DNA of 13,091 bases from an uncultured Eubacteriales bacterium (lineage in GTDB: Bacteria > Bacillota > Clostridia > Oscillospirales > Oscillospiraceae): the NCBI GenBank assembly GCA_934567745.1, contig CAKTJM010000046.1, positions 1-13,091 on the forward strand, written 5' to 3'. Numbering within the stretch: position 1 is the first letter of the stretch; each line of letters starts with the position of its first letter. Below the pieces are notes generated by a model. That model made no database searches. It saw only the letters and a list, made by a program, of their open reading frames with translations, and was not told the DNA's origin. Both the position numbers and the translations under genes were made by a program. Below, piece after piece: positions 1 through 7,277 of the stretch.

Positions 1-39
1 TAAAACCGCTCTAAAATCTGTGTCAGTATGCTGTTTTTT

Positions 40-61
40 CACCGTTGATGAACACCGTTGA
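40..61. repeat. 9-bp direct repeat at the 5' edge of the truncated recombinase
   Basis: The nonamer CACCGTTGA occurs at 40-48 and again at 53-61, a 13-base period. It straddles the first ATG of the recombinase remnant at 48 and lies where recognisable recombinase sequence begins. The repetition is seen directly. Whether it marks a recombination or deletion junction is inference, and a chance repeat is possible. Confidence 0.4.
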
Positions 62-1373
62 AACGCAATATATAACAAATGAGTGGTATGCCCGCGACAT
101 CAGCAAGAAGCGGCGTATCAGCAACAAGATCAAGGGAAATGCGGGCGAGCCGATGGGCCAGCCTCCCTACGGATACATCAAAGACCCCAACAATCCGAAA
201 CGCTGGATCGTAGATGACGAAGCCGCCCAAGTGGTTCGGCGGATTTACAGCATGACCCTGGAGGGCTACGGGACGGAACAAATTGCAGCCCAGCTCGAAA
301 AAGACGAAATCCTCACCCCGCGTGCCTATTGGCTAAAGAAGGGCATCAAGCGCCCCGGAAAGGGCAAGCAGCAGCCCGCTACCAAGTGGAACAGTTCCAC
401 TGTGACCAAAATCCTGTCTTTGCAGGAGTATTGCGGCGACATTCTCAACTTCAAGACCTATTCTAAATCCTACAAGAACAAAAAGAGGTTGGAGAATGAC
501 CGTGAAAATTGGGTCATCTTCAAGGACGTCCACAAGCCGATTATCGAGCGGTCCGTATTTGAGCAGGTGCAGCAGAAGCGGGGCAAAATCCGCAAGCGTC
601 GCACCAACGAAGGCGAGCACAACATGTTCTCTGGTCTGCTGGTCTGTGCCGACTGCGGCAGCAATCTTCACTTCCACTTCAATCAGGGTAACCCGGAGAT
701 CAAGTATTTCAACTGCTCCAACTATAAGGGCAACCGTGGGAGCTGTACTTCCACCCACTATGTCCGAGTGGATTTTCTGGAACAGGTTGTGCTTGGCGAG
801 ATACGGCGCCTGACGAAGTTCGCCAGCCTCTATGAGGACGAATTCCTGAAAGCGGTGATTGGGCACTCCCAGCAAGCGGCGGAGACCGACCGCAAGCTGA
901 AGGAGAAGGAATTGAAAGCCCTGCTTACACGCGACGAGGAACTGGACGGGCTGTTTGAACGCATCTATGAGGACAATGTTTCCGGCAAACTCTCTGACGA
1001 CCGTTTTGCGAAAATGTCCAGACGGTATGAGGATGAGCAAAAGGAGCTGGCGGAGAAAATAAAAAAGCTCCGCTCCGAAATCGAGAAGCACAGCAGCCAG
1101 GCCATGACCACGGATATGTTCATCTCTTTGGTGCGAAAGTACACACGCGCACGCAAGCTCACGCCCCGGATGCTCAACGAGTTGGTTGAGAAGATCGAAG
1201 TTTACAATGCGGAGAAAATTGATGGTGTGTGGGAGCAGCGGCTTCGCATCCACTATAACTGCGTGGGAGAAATCACAATCCCTAAAATGCTGCCCCTGCC
1301 AATCCCTGATGTGACCGTCAATACCCGGAAGGGCGTGTTCGTCAACTATGCCCCAGCAGAGATTGCCGGATGA
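48..1373 (+). CDS. Large serine recombinase lacking its catalytic domain (probable mobile-element remnant)
   Basis: This is the DNA-binding portion of a TnpX/TndX-like large serine recombinase, 441 aa from the ATG at 48. The protein opens at NEWYARDISKK, normally the hinge after the resolvase catalytic domain. It continues with the Recombinase domain (about residues 10-150, including PYGYIKDP), a zinc ribbon (about 192-243, CADC plus two further Cys), a charged coiled coil (about 270-350) and a DUF4368-like C-terminus (RKLTPRMLNELVEKIEVYN). Relatives are about 540-560 aa, so roughly 100-150 N-terminal residues, including the catalytic serine, are absent. Reading the same frame upstream meets TAA at 12-14, and neither other frame in 1-44 resembles a catalytic-domain tail, so a simple nearby frameshift is unlikely. 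GC is visibly lower than in the neighbours (33 of 60 at 241-300), consistent with transfer. It is probably not an active recombinase; whether the truncated protein is made is unknown. Confidence 0.8.
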   Translation: MNTVETQYITNEWYARDISKKRRISNKIKGNAGEPMGQPPYGYIKDPNNPKRWIVDDEAAQVVRRIYSMTLEGYGTEQIAAQLEKDEILTPRAYWLKKGIKRPGKGKQQPATKWNSSTVTKILSLQEYCGDILNFKTYSKSYKNKKRLENDRENWVIFKDVHKPIIERSVFEQVQQKRGKIRKRRTNEGEHNMFSGLLVCADCGSNLHFHFNQGNPEIKYFNCSNYKGNRGSCTSTHYVRVDFLEQVVLGEIRRLTKFASLYEDEFLKAVIGHSQQAAETDRKLKEKELKALLTRDEELDGLFERIYEDNVSGKLSDDRFAKMSRRYEDEQKELAEKIKKLRSEIEKHSSQAMTTDMFISLVRKYTRARKLTPRMLNELVEKIEVYNAEKIDGVWEQRLRIHYNCVGEITIPKMLPLPIPDVTVNTRKGVFVNYAPAEIAG

Positions 1374-1377
1374 AAAC

Positions 1378-1429
1378 AAAAAAAGACGAGTGTTCTTACA
1401 GCTTTTCAAATGCTATAAGAACACTCGTC
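1378..1429 (-). terminator. Rho-independent terminator of tRNA-Gln
   Basis: A perfect 14-bp inverted repeat (GACGAGTGTTCTTA at 1385-1398, its complement at 1416-1429) has a 17-base loop. On the minus strand seven T follow at 1384-1378. The hairpin starts one base beyond the CCA end of the tRNA gene and the T-run lies four bases from the recombinase stop codon. It therefore terminates the minus-strand tRNA. No T-run follows on the plus strand, so the recombinase has no visible terminator of its own here. Confidence 0.9.
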
Positions 1430-1430
1430 A

Positions 1431-1504
1431 TGGCAGCGGGAGAAGGATTCGAACCCTCACAAACAGAGTCAGAGTCTGTCGTGCTACCTTTACACAATCC
1501 CGCT
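1431..1504 (-). tRNA. tRNA-Gln (anticodon CTG), CCA encoded
   Basis: On the minus strand the gene starts AGCGGGA (1504-1498), which pairs perfectly with TCCCGCT (1441-1435). Discriminator G (1434) and an encoded CCA (1433-1431) follow. The anticodon stem ACAGA/TCTGT encloses the loop CTCTGAC, giving anticodon CTG, which reads CAG for glutamine. The T-arm contains GGTTCGAATCC, and the D-arm has GTG/CAC with AAAGGTAGC. Length is 71 bases without CCA. It stands alone between a consensus promoter and a strong terminator, so it is a single-gene transcription unit, convergent with the recombinase remnant. Confidence 0.96.
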
Positions 1505-1536
1505 ATTTCGTTTCGTTCTCCGTGAGAACAAAGCTT

Positions 1537-1564
1537 ATTATATCACCGTTCTTCGATTTGTCAA
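1537..1564 (-). promoter_or_regulatory. Consensus sigma-A promoter of tRNA-Gln
   Basis: On the minus strand TTGACA (1564-1559) and TATAAT (1542-1537) both match consensus exactly, with a 16-base spacer. The expected start near 1530 lies about 26 bases before the mature 5' end. The leader contains GTTCTC-ACG-GAGAAC at 1529-1515, a small hairpin at the very 5' end of the precursor. Confidence 0.9.
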
Positions 1565-1585
1565 GCACGATTTTGCGCTTTTTTC

Positions 1586-1627
1586 AAAAAAGTTGGCCCG
1601 GCGGAGCGGCGGCCCGCTCCGCCGGGC
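1586..1627 (-). terminator. Rho-independent terminator of the SLH protein gene
   Basis: A 14-bp GC-rich inverted repeat (1596-1609 with 1614-1627, four-base loop) lies six bases beyond the SLH gene stop. On the minus strand it is followed by CAAC and six T (1591-1586). It ends transcription before the tRNA promoter. Confidence 0.92.
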
Positions 1628-1633
1628 TTTCGG

Positions 1634-3919
1634 TCACTTGAGGAAGCCCTCGCAGAAGCGCTGGAGGATCGCGGCGACCTCGGCGCGGGTGGCCTGGCCG
1701 ATGGGGTCGAGGACCCCATCGCCCTTGCCGTTGATCAGACCGCGGCCGTTGGCCCAGGCCAGCGGCGTCCACGCGTAGGCGTGGATCCGGCCGCTGTCGC
1801 GGAACTGGGACGGATCGCCCAGTGCGGTGGTGTCATAACCCATCCGACCGGCGTAGCGGTAGAGGATGGCGGCCATCTGCTCCCGGGTGATCGGGTCGTT
1901 CGGCCCGAAGCGGGCGGCGTCGTAGCCGTTCACGATCCCATGGCTCGCGGCCCAGGCGATGGGGACGGCGTAGTACTGGCCCGCCGACACGTCCGTGAAG
2001 GGCGCACCGCCCGCGCCGGGGCTGCCCGCCAGGCGGTGGAGGATCGTGACGATCATGCCGCGGGTGGTGGTCGCCTGCGGGGAGAAGGTCGTCTGGCTCG
2101 TGCCGGTCATCAGGCCCTTCTCATAGACGTAGAGGACGTTCCCGTACCACCAGTCGCCCGTGCGGACGTCGGTGAAGGGGAGCTGCTCCGCCGCGCGGAA
2201 CGCGGCCGAGACCGTCACGGCCCGGGCGGGCATGGTGAAGCTGTAACGATCGCCGCTCTTCTGCGTCGTGCGGACCGTACCGCCCCTGTCCGTCTCCACG
2301 GTGAGCCGGTCCAGCACATAGCCCTTGCCGGGCGTGGCGGTGACGGTCACGCTGTCGCCCTCGGCGGCGGTGGTGCGGTCTACGGTGAGGGTACCGTTCG
2401 TCGGCTTCTCGACCGTGATGGCGTAGAGGACGGCCGCGCGGATCGTCAGGGTCCCGTCGCGGTAGGTGATGGTGGGGACATAGTTCCCGCCGTCCGGGAC
2501 CTTCGCGCCGGAGGCCCGGACGGTCGCCGTGCCCGCGCGGTCCATGTTCGGCTTGGCGACATAGGCGAGGGTGGGGGCCTTCGCGAGCGTGTCCCGCCCG
2601 ACGAGGCCCTTCACGGTATACCCGAGGTCCGCGGCGGCGGGGGCCGCGTCGCCGACCTGCACGGTCCTGTCGCCCACCTGGATGGTGATGGTCGCGGGCT
2701 GGATGCTCAGGACCACCGTCTGGGAGGACGCCGCCTGATAGCGGTCGTCCCCGTCCTTCGTCGCGGAGACGACGACGTCGCCGACCTTGGTGGCCGTCAG
2801 GACGCCGTCCTGGTCCACGGTGGCCCCGCCGCCGAGGCTGGTGTCGACCGTGTAGCGGACCGCGCCGCTGCCGGAGCCGCCGGTGGTGCGCAGGGCCAGC
2901 GTCTCGCCATAGGTCAAACTCTTCCGGTCGCAGACGAGGGTGAAGGCGCCATGAGACGCGTTGGGGGTGGTCCCGGTCGAGCCGCCGCCGGTCGTTCCGC
3001 CGCCGGTCGTGCTCCCGCCGGTCGATCCTCCGCCCGTCGTTCCGCCGCCCTGCGGTTCCTTCTCCTGGAGGGTGATGGTGAGAGTGCCACTACCGGGTAG
3101 ATATTCCGGGTATTTGTCCCCGTTTAGGTCAGATTCGAGCGCCTTGACCTGGATCTTAACGGTCCCGATCGTGTCGCCGGAGATCAGAGTGGATCCCTCC
3201 AGCGTACATCCGAGGGCATCCTTTGGCAGAGTGAAGCTCAGCGTTTTTTCGTCCACACCCGTCACGAGCGTGGTCAAATCCAGCTCGTTCCCACCGATCG
3301 CGAGGGTCGCAGTCCCAGAGACGATGGGGACGTAGGCCGTGATCTGCCCCGCGCCTTCGATCTTTACTGTATCCGGGACACGATAATAGTCCTGCGACGG
3401 ACCTTCTAGGTAGAGTCCGGTGAGTGTGAGGGTCTTCCCATAGCCAACATATGGATCGTCGAAGTAAGCGCTAGTGCAACGCACAGAGATGCTGTCCCTT
3501 GAAAGGACACCGCTGTTCACCACAATCTTCGGGGAAGCGTCCGTCGTTCCATCATACGACTTGGCGTAGACATAGTCTTCGATGGCGAAGTCGTCAAGTG
3601 TCCGCTTTTCTATCGTGAACGATGTGGTCGCGGACTTTCCCTCGTAGGTCCCAAGACCGGTGACGGTCACGGTGCCTTCGCCAGGATAGAGGTCCTCTCC
3701 ATAGGAGACTTCATATTCGCCTTGATTTAGGACAGCATCACCGAAGCGGACAGAAGTGACTTCTGGATGATGTGGATAACCATTATAAGTGAAACTGTAT
3801 CCATCCAATGTGATCGTTGCGTCCGTTTCCTCCGCCCAAGCGGTGGCGGGGAGGAGCGGCAGGAGTCCGATCAGCAGGGCGAGGGACAGCGCGAACAGGC
3901 GGCGTGTCATGGGGACCAT
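1634..3919 (-). CDS. Secreted SLH-domain cell-surface protein with Ig-like/MBG-YDG ectodomain
   Basis: This is a secreted wall-bound protein of 761 aa. Residues 1-29 are a signal peptide (Arg-Arg, hydrophobic core, cleavage after AWA). Residues about 36-112 look like an MBG/Ig-like module and about 115-195 like a YDG module. A Gly/Thr/Ser linker follows near 291-316, then another Ig/MBG region and a bacterial-repeat module (near GKGYVLDRLTV). Three C-terminal SLH motifs are marked by FTDV and by TRGM, TREQ and TRAE. SLH triplets bind secondary cell-wall polymers (family knowledge). The ligand or role of the ectodomain cannot be told. ATGs at 3919 and 3910 are both possible: AGAGAG sits 9 bases before 3910, and GAAGAG about 8 bases before 3919. 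The signal peptide and C-terminal half are very GC-rich, while residues about 30-285 are near 52-55% GC, suggesting an exchanged cassette. guaA upstream has its own terminator; no promoter was recognised for this gene. Confidence 0.9.
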   Translation of the reverse strand: MVPMTRRLFALSLALLIGLLPLLPATAWAEETDATITLDGYSFTYNGYPHHPEVTSVRFGDAVLNQGEYEVSYGEDLYPGEGTVTVTGLGTYEGKSATTSFTIEKRTLDDFAIEDYVYAKSYDGTTDASPKIVVNSGVLSRDSISVRCTSAYFDDPYVGYGKTLTLTGLYLEGPSQDYYRVPDTVKIEGAGQITAYVPIVSGTATLAIGGNELDLTTLVTGVDEKTLSFTLPKDALGCTLEGSTLISGDTIGTVKIQVKALESDLNGDKYPEYLPGSGTLTITLQEKEPQGGGTTGGGSTGGSTTGGGTTGGGSTGTTPNASHGAFTLVCDRKSLTYGETLALRTTGGSGSGAVRYTVDTSLGGGATVDQDGVLTATKVGDVVVSATKDGDDRYQAASSQTVVLSIQPATITIQVGDRTVQVGDAAPAAADLGYTVKGLVGRDTLAKAPTLAYVAKPNMDRAGTATVRASGAKVPDGGNYVPTITYRDGTLTIRAAVLYAITVEKPTNGTLTVDRTTAAEGDSVTVTATPGKGYVLDRLTVETDRGGTVRTTQKSGDRYSFTMPARAVTVSAAFRAAEQLPFTDVRTGDWWYGNVLYVYEKGLMTGTSQTTFSPQATTTRGMIVTILHRLAGSPGAGGAPFTDVSAGQYYAVPIAWAASHGIVNGYDAARFGPNDPITREQMAAILYRYAGRMGYDTTALGDPSQFRDSGRIHAYAWTPLAWANGRGLINGKGDGVLDPIGQATRAEVAAILQRFCEGFLK
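2972..3049 (-). repeat. Low-complexity Gly/Thr/Ser linker inside the SLH protein gene
   Basis: About 26 codons encode repeating blocks of the type GGGTTGGGSTGG, an imperfect tandem repeat of glycine triplets with Ser/Thr pairs. It is a flexible linker between the N-terminal ectodomain and the C-terminal half. It also coincides with the change from moderate to very high GC, so it is a plausible homologous exchange point. Confidence 0.75.
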
Positions 3920-3949
3920 CTCTCTTTCTCTTCATCTTTCGTTTCTCTC

Positions 3950-4002
3950 AAAAAGGGACAGCCCCCATCGGACGCGGCGGAGCGCGGCCGACAGAGGCTG
4001 TC
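3950..4002 (-). terminator. Probable Rho-independent terminator of guaA
   Basis: On the minus strand, GACAGCC (4002-3996) pairs with GGCTGTC (3963-3957) at the base of a long hairpin with wobble pairs and a GC-rich interior. CC and five T follow (3954-3950). It begins six bases beyond the guaA stop and lies about 30 bases before the SLH gene start, separating the two same-strand genes. Confidence 0.7.
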
Positions 4003-4008
4003 ATAGGA

Positions 4009-5550
4009 TCATTCAAATTCCACCGTTGCGGGCGGCTTGGAGGTGATGTCGTACAGGACGCGGTTGATCCCCGCGACCTCGTTGACGATGCGGACGCTGA
4101 CCCGGTCGAGCACCTCGTAGGGGATGCGCGTCCAGTCGGCGGTCATGAAGTCGTCCGTGGTCACGGAGCGCAGGGCGATGGCATAGTCGTACGTCCGCCC
4201 GTCGCCCATGACGCCCACGGAGCGCATGTTCGTCAGCGCGGCGAAGTACTGGTCCATCGTCCCCTGGAGGCCCGCCTTGGCGACCTCGTCGCGGAAGATG
4301 AAGTCGGCCAGCCGCAGCGTGTCGGCCTTCGCCTTGGTGATGCAGCCGATGATGCGGATCGCCAGACCGGGGCCGGGGAAGGGCTGGCGGCTCACCAGAT
4401 ACTCCGGCAGACCCAGCTCGCGGCCGAGCTGGCGCACCTCGTCCTTGAAGAGCATCCGCAGCGGCTCGATGATCTCCTTGAAGTCCACGTGCTCCGGCAG
4501 ACCGCCCACGTTGTGGTGGCTCTTGATGGTCGCCGCGTCCCCGGCGCCGGACTCGATCACGTCGGGGTAGATCGTCCCCTGGGCAAGATAGTCCACCGCG
4601 CCGATCTTCTTGGACTCCTCCTCGAAGACACGGATGAACTCCTCGCCGATGATCTTGCGCTTGCGCTCCGGGTCGTCCACGCCGTCGAGCTTCGCCAGGA
4701 AGCGCTCCTCGGCATCGACGCGGATGAAGGTCAGGTCCCACTTGGAGAAGGCCGCCTCGACCTCGTCGCCCTCGTTCAGGCGCATGAGGCCGTGGTCCAC
4801 GAAGACGCAGGTGAGCTGGGGGCCGACGGCCTCGGCCAGCAGGGCCGCGGCGACGGAGGAGTCCACGCCGCCGGAGAGGGCGAGCAGGACCTTGCCGGTC
4901 CCGACCTTCTCGCGGATCGCGGCGACGGCGGACTTGCAGTAGTCCTCCATGGACCAGTCGCCCTTCGCGCGGCAGACCTCATAGAGGAAGTTGCGAATCA
5001 TGTCGATGCCGTGCTCGGTGTGGTTGACCTCGGGGTGGTACTGGACCCCGTAGAACCCGCGGGCCTCGTCGGCGATGGCGGCGTTGGGGCACATCTCCGT
5101 GTGGGCGACCAGGGCGAAGCCGTCCGGCACCTTGGCCATGTAGTCGCCGTGGCTCATCCAGGAGATGCCCTCGGCGGGCAGACCGGCGAAGAGCTTGCAG
5201 GCCGTGTCGAAGAAGGTCTGGGTCTTGCCGTACTCCCGCGCGGTGTCCTCCTGCGCGGGCGTGACCAGGCCGCCCAGGTTATGCGCCATGAGCTGACAGC
5301 CATAGCAGATGCCGAGGATCGGGACGCCCCAGGTGAAGATCTCCGGATCGACCTGGGGAGAGGTCTCGAGATAGACGCTGTTCGGGCCGCCGGTGAAGAT
5401 GATGCCGATGGGGGACATGGCGCGCAGCTCGGAGAGGGGCGTGGTGTACGGCTTCACCTCGCAGTAAACGCCGCATTCGCGGACCCGGCGGGCGATCAGC
5501 TGGTTGTACTGGCCACCGAAATCCAGCACGAGGACAAGCTCATGGTTCAT
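4009..5550 (-). CDS. guaA: GMP synthase (glutamine-hydrolysing)
   Basis: GuaA converts XMP, ATP and glutamine to GMP in the cytosol, the last step of de novo GMP synthesis. The protein has 513 aa, the usual length of a fused GATase and synthetase. The class I amidotransferase domain shows GICYGCQ with nucleophile Cys82, and YHPEV with His172 and Glu174. The ATP-pyrophosphatase loop is LSGGVDSS at about 225-232. The dimerisation/XMP-binding end contains [12 protein letters not shown] and ends with KPPATVEFE. All key residues seen are intact. Start ATG 5548-5550 has AAAGGA nine bases upstream. It is divergent from the DUF421 gene across 140 bases that show no recognisable guanine riboswitch, and it ends at its own terminator. 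Confidence 0.98.
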   Translation of the reverse strand: MNHELVLVLDFGGQYNQLIARRVRECGVYCEVKPYTTPLSELRAMSPIGIIFTGGPNSVYLETSPQVDPEIFTWGVPILGICYGCQLMAHNLGGLVTPAQEDTAREYGKTQTFFDTACKLFAGLPAEGISWMSHGDYMAKVPDGFALVAHTEMCPNAAIADEARGFYGVQYHPEVNHTEHGIDMIRNFLYEVCRAKGDWSMEDYCKSAVAAIREKVGTGKVLLALSGGVDSSVAAALLAEAVGPQLTCVFVDHGLMRLNEGDEVEAAFSKWDLTFIRVDAEERFLAKLDGVDDPERKRKIIGEEFIRVFEEESKKIGAVDYLAQGTIYPDVIESGAGDAATIKSHHNVGGLPEHVDFKEIIEPLRMLFKDEVRQLGRELGLPEYLVSRQPFPGPGLAIRIIGCITKAKADTLRLADFIFRDEVAKAGLQGTMDQYFAALTNMRSVGVMGDGRTYDYAIALRSVTTDDFMTADWTRIPYEVLDRVSVRIVNEVAGINRVLYDITSKPPATVEFE

Positions 5551-5593
5551 GGGAGGACATCCTTTCTCATCTTTTACTCTGTTCTATGGTCGG

Positions 5594-5614
5594 CGGGACC
5601 GGCGGGCGGTCCCG
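5594..5614. other. GC-rich hairpin in the guaA / DUF421 divergent intergenic region
   Basis: CGGGACCG (5594-5601) and CGGTCCCG (5607-5614) form a perfect 8-bp stem with a five-base loop. It sits 44 bases before the guaA start on the minus strand. No T-run follows on either side, so it does not look like a terminator. It could be a leader structure or a dyad operator; the function is unknown. No convincing promoter was found for either divergent gene in 5551-5690. Confidence 0.45.
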
Positions 5615-5690
5615 GATAGCCTACTGGGTCGTATGATCGCCGTGTGCACGGGCAGGATAGGGGAGAGACCAACCAAAAGGAGGAGAGGTC

Positions 5691-6371
5691 ATGCTCACCG
5701 CCATCGTGCGCGCCGCGATCTTGTACCTGCTCATCATCATCGGCATCCGCCTCATGGGGAAGCGGCAGATCGGTCAGCTAGAGCCGTCGGAGCTGGTCCT
5801 GTCCCTGCTCATCGCGGACCTGGCCGCCGTGCCGATGCAGGACTTCGGCATCCCGCTGCTCATGGGGGCGATCCCCATCCTGACGCTCCTGTGCCTCTCG
5901 ACCGTCTTCTCGGCCGCGGCGGCGCGGAGCATCCGCTTCCGGGCGCTCCTGTGCAGCCGCCCGAGCATCGTGGTCCAGGACGGGCGGATCCTCACCCGGG
6001 AAATGGAGAAGAACTGCTTCACCGTGGACGAGCTGATGGAGGAGCTGCGCGTGGCGGGCGTCACGGACCTCAAGACGGTCAAATACGCCGTCCTGGAGAC
6101 GACCGGCCGGATATCCGTCCTGCTCACGGCGGACGAGCAGCCGGTCACGGCCCGGCAGATGGGCCTGCGCCCGCGTGAGACCGGCCTGCCGCTCATCGTG
6201 GTGAGCGACGGGCGGATGCTCTCCGAGAACCTGGCGATCCGCCATCTGAGCGAGGGCTGGCTCCTGGACCAGCTCCGCAGCCGCGGGATCGCGGACGTGC
6301 GGGACGTCTTCCTCATGACGGTGGACGAGCAGGACCGCGTCTATCTGGCGCAGCGGGAGGGGAAGCGATGA
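5691..6371 (+). CDS. DUF421-family (YetF-like) membrane protein
   Basis: This is a 226-aa integral membrane protein of the DUF421/YetF family. Three N-terminal hydrophobic segments are visible (about 4-21, 34-51 and 53-75), with family-typical stretches GIRLMGKRQIGQLEPSELV and DFGIPLLMGAIPIL. A cytosolic-type alpha/beta region follows, with RPSIVVQDGRI and a long C-terminal part through LIVVSDGRMLSENL. The length fits the family. AAAGGAGG lies about eight bases before the ATG. The stop overlaps the start of the next gene as ATGA, so the two are translationally coupled. Family members are common in spore-formers, and some relatives have been linked to spore membranes, but I cannot assign a biochemical activity. 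The family call is firm; the role is unknown. Confidence 0.92.
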   Translation: MLTAIVRAAILYLLIIIGIRLMGKRQIGQLEPSELVLSLLIADLAAVPMQDFGIPLLMGAIPILTLLCLSTVFSAAAARSIRFRALLCSRPSIVVQDGRILTREMEKNCFTVDELMEELRVAGVTDLKTVKYAVLETTGRISVLLTADEQPVTARQMGLRPRETGLPLIVVSDGRMLSENLAIRHLSEGWLLDQLRSRGIADVRDVFLMTVDEQDRVYLAQREGKR

Positions 6372-6748
6372 AACGAGCAGGCATCTCTGCGGCGATCCTG
6401 GCCGTGATGGTCGCGGTCCTGAGCTGGAACGCCGTCCACCTGGGCCAGACCGTCGCGCCGCTCACGGCGGAGCTGGGCGTGGCCTCGGAGGCCGTCCGCG
6501 TGGGCGACTGGGCCGGGGCGCAGGAGCGGATCGACGCCGTGCAGGCGCGCTGGACGGCCGAACGGCGGTACCTCCACCTCGTGCAGTGCCACGACGCGGT
6601 GGGGGAGATCGCCACCCACCTGGAGGAGGCGGGGGCCTACCTCGCGGTGCGGGACGCCGGGGCGTGCCGCGCCGCGCTCGCACAGGCCGCCGGGAAGATG
6701 GAGACGCTGCGCGAGAGCGAGGGGCTCACGCTCGAGAACCTGTTCTGA
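6368..6748 (+). CDS. DUF4363-like small membrane-anchored protein
   Basis: This 126-aa protein has one N-terminal hydrophobic segment (about residues 5-24) and a mostly helical, Ala- and Glu-rich remainder with regularly spaced heptad-like positions (WAGAQERIDAVQARWTAERRYLHLVQCHDAVGEI). It resembles DUF4363 proteins, which in Clostridia often lie directly after a DUF421 gene. Its ATG overlaps the DUF421 stop by four bases. A signal-anchor with an extracytoplasmic helical bundle is the likely topology. The stop is only nine bases from that of convergent nrdR, and no terminator is visible between them. The partner relationship with the DUF421 protein is inferred from coupling; the function is unknown. 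Confidence 0.8.
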   Translation: MKRAGISAAILAVMVAVLSWNAVHLGQTVAPLTAELGVASEAVRVGDWAGAQERIDAVQARWTAERRYLHLVQCHDAVGEIATHLEEAGAYLAVRDAGACRAALAQAAGKMETLRESEGLTLENLF

Positions 6749-6757
6749 GCGGGGGGA

Positions 6758-7219
6758 TCAGTCCTTCTTGCTGTCGAGGAGCTTGTTCAGCTCCTCCATG
6801 AAGGTGTTGATATCCTTGAACTGGCGATAGACGGAGGCGAAGCGGACGTAGGCGACTTCGTCGAGGACCTTCAGCTTCTCCATGACCAGCTCGCCGATCT
6901 GGTCGCTGGTGACCTCGCCGCCCAGCTCGTTCTGCAGCTCCTTCTCGATCTCGTCCGCGGCCTTCTCGAGGACCGGCAGGGAGACGGAGCGCTTCTCACA
7001 GGCCTTGAGCATGCTGGTCATGAGCTTCTTCCGGTCGAAGGCCTGACGGCTGCCGTTCTTCTTGACGACGACCATCGGCAGGACCTCCACCGTCTCATAG
7101 GTGGTGAAGCGGTTGTGGCACTTCAGGCATTCGCGTCTGCGGCGGATGCTGGTGCCGTCGTTGGCGGGGCGGGAATCGACGACCTTACTGTCGAGGGTGG
7201 CGCAAAACGGGCATTTCAT
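6758..7219 (-). CDS. nrdR: Transcriptional repressor NrdR
   Basis: NrdR is a 153-aa zinc-ribbon/ATP-cone repressor that senses the ATP/dATP balance and represses ribonucleotide reductase genes through NrdR boxes (family knowledge). Visible features are the zinc ribbon CPFC (Cys3, Cys6) and CLKC (Cys31, Cys34), the Arg-rich SIRRRREC strand that contacts DNA in the family, and an ATP-cone from about residue 49 starting [17 protein letters not shown]. Length is typical. The ATG at 7217-7219 is preceded by AGGAGG about 11 bases away. It lies 58 bases downstream of tdk on the same strand with no T-tailed terminator between, so co-transcription with tdk is likely. No ribonucleotide reductase gene is in the window. 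Confidence 0.97.
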   Translation of the reverse strand: MKCPFCATLDSKVVDSRPANDGTSIRRRRECLKCHNRFTTYETVEVLPMVVVKKNGSRQAFDRKKLMTSMLKACEKRSVSLPVLEKAADEIEKELQNELGGEVTSDQIGELVMEKLKVLDEVAYVRFASVYRQFKDINTFMEELNKLLDSKKD

Positions 7220-7252
7220 GGGCGCATCGTCCTCCTGCGATCATATGTCCGC

Positions 7253-7271
7253 CCGGCGTATCGGACGCCGG
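7253..7271. other. Hairpin between tdk and nrdR
   Basis: CCGGCGT (7253-7259) and ACGCCGG (7265-7271) form a perfect 7-bp stem with a five-base loop, seven bases beyond the tdk stop in the tdk-nrdR gap. No T-run follows on the minus strand. It may partly attenuate or process the tdk-nrdR transcript; the function is inferred only. Confidence 0.4.
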
Positions 7272-7277
7272 CCGTGC

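Noticed and set aside
1781..3100. 439-codon plus-strand open frame opposite the SLH gene
   Set aside because: Antisense shadow of a GC-rich gene with low-complexity composition and no domain. It ends where GC falls, as expected for a composition artefact.
3817..5619. 600-codon plus-strand open frame opposite guaA
   Set aside because: It is the antisense of guaA, is rich in Arg, Gly, Ala, His and Asp with no recognisable domain, and arises from high third-position GC. guaA is intact on the other strand.
5632..5637. TATGAT as a -10 for the DUF421 gene
   Set aside because: No -35-like hexamer at 15-19 bases upstream and no extended -10, so it was not called as a promoter.
6746..6760. Bidirectional terminator between convergent DUF4363 and nrdR genes
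   Set aside because: Only nine bases separate the stops, and no hairpin with T-runs is visible.
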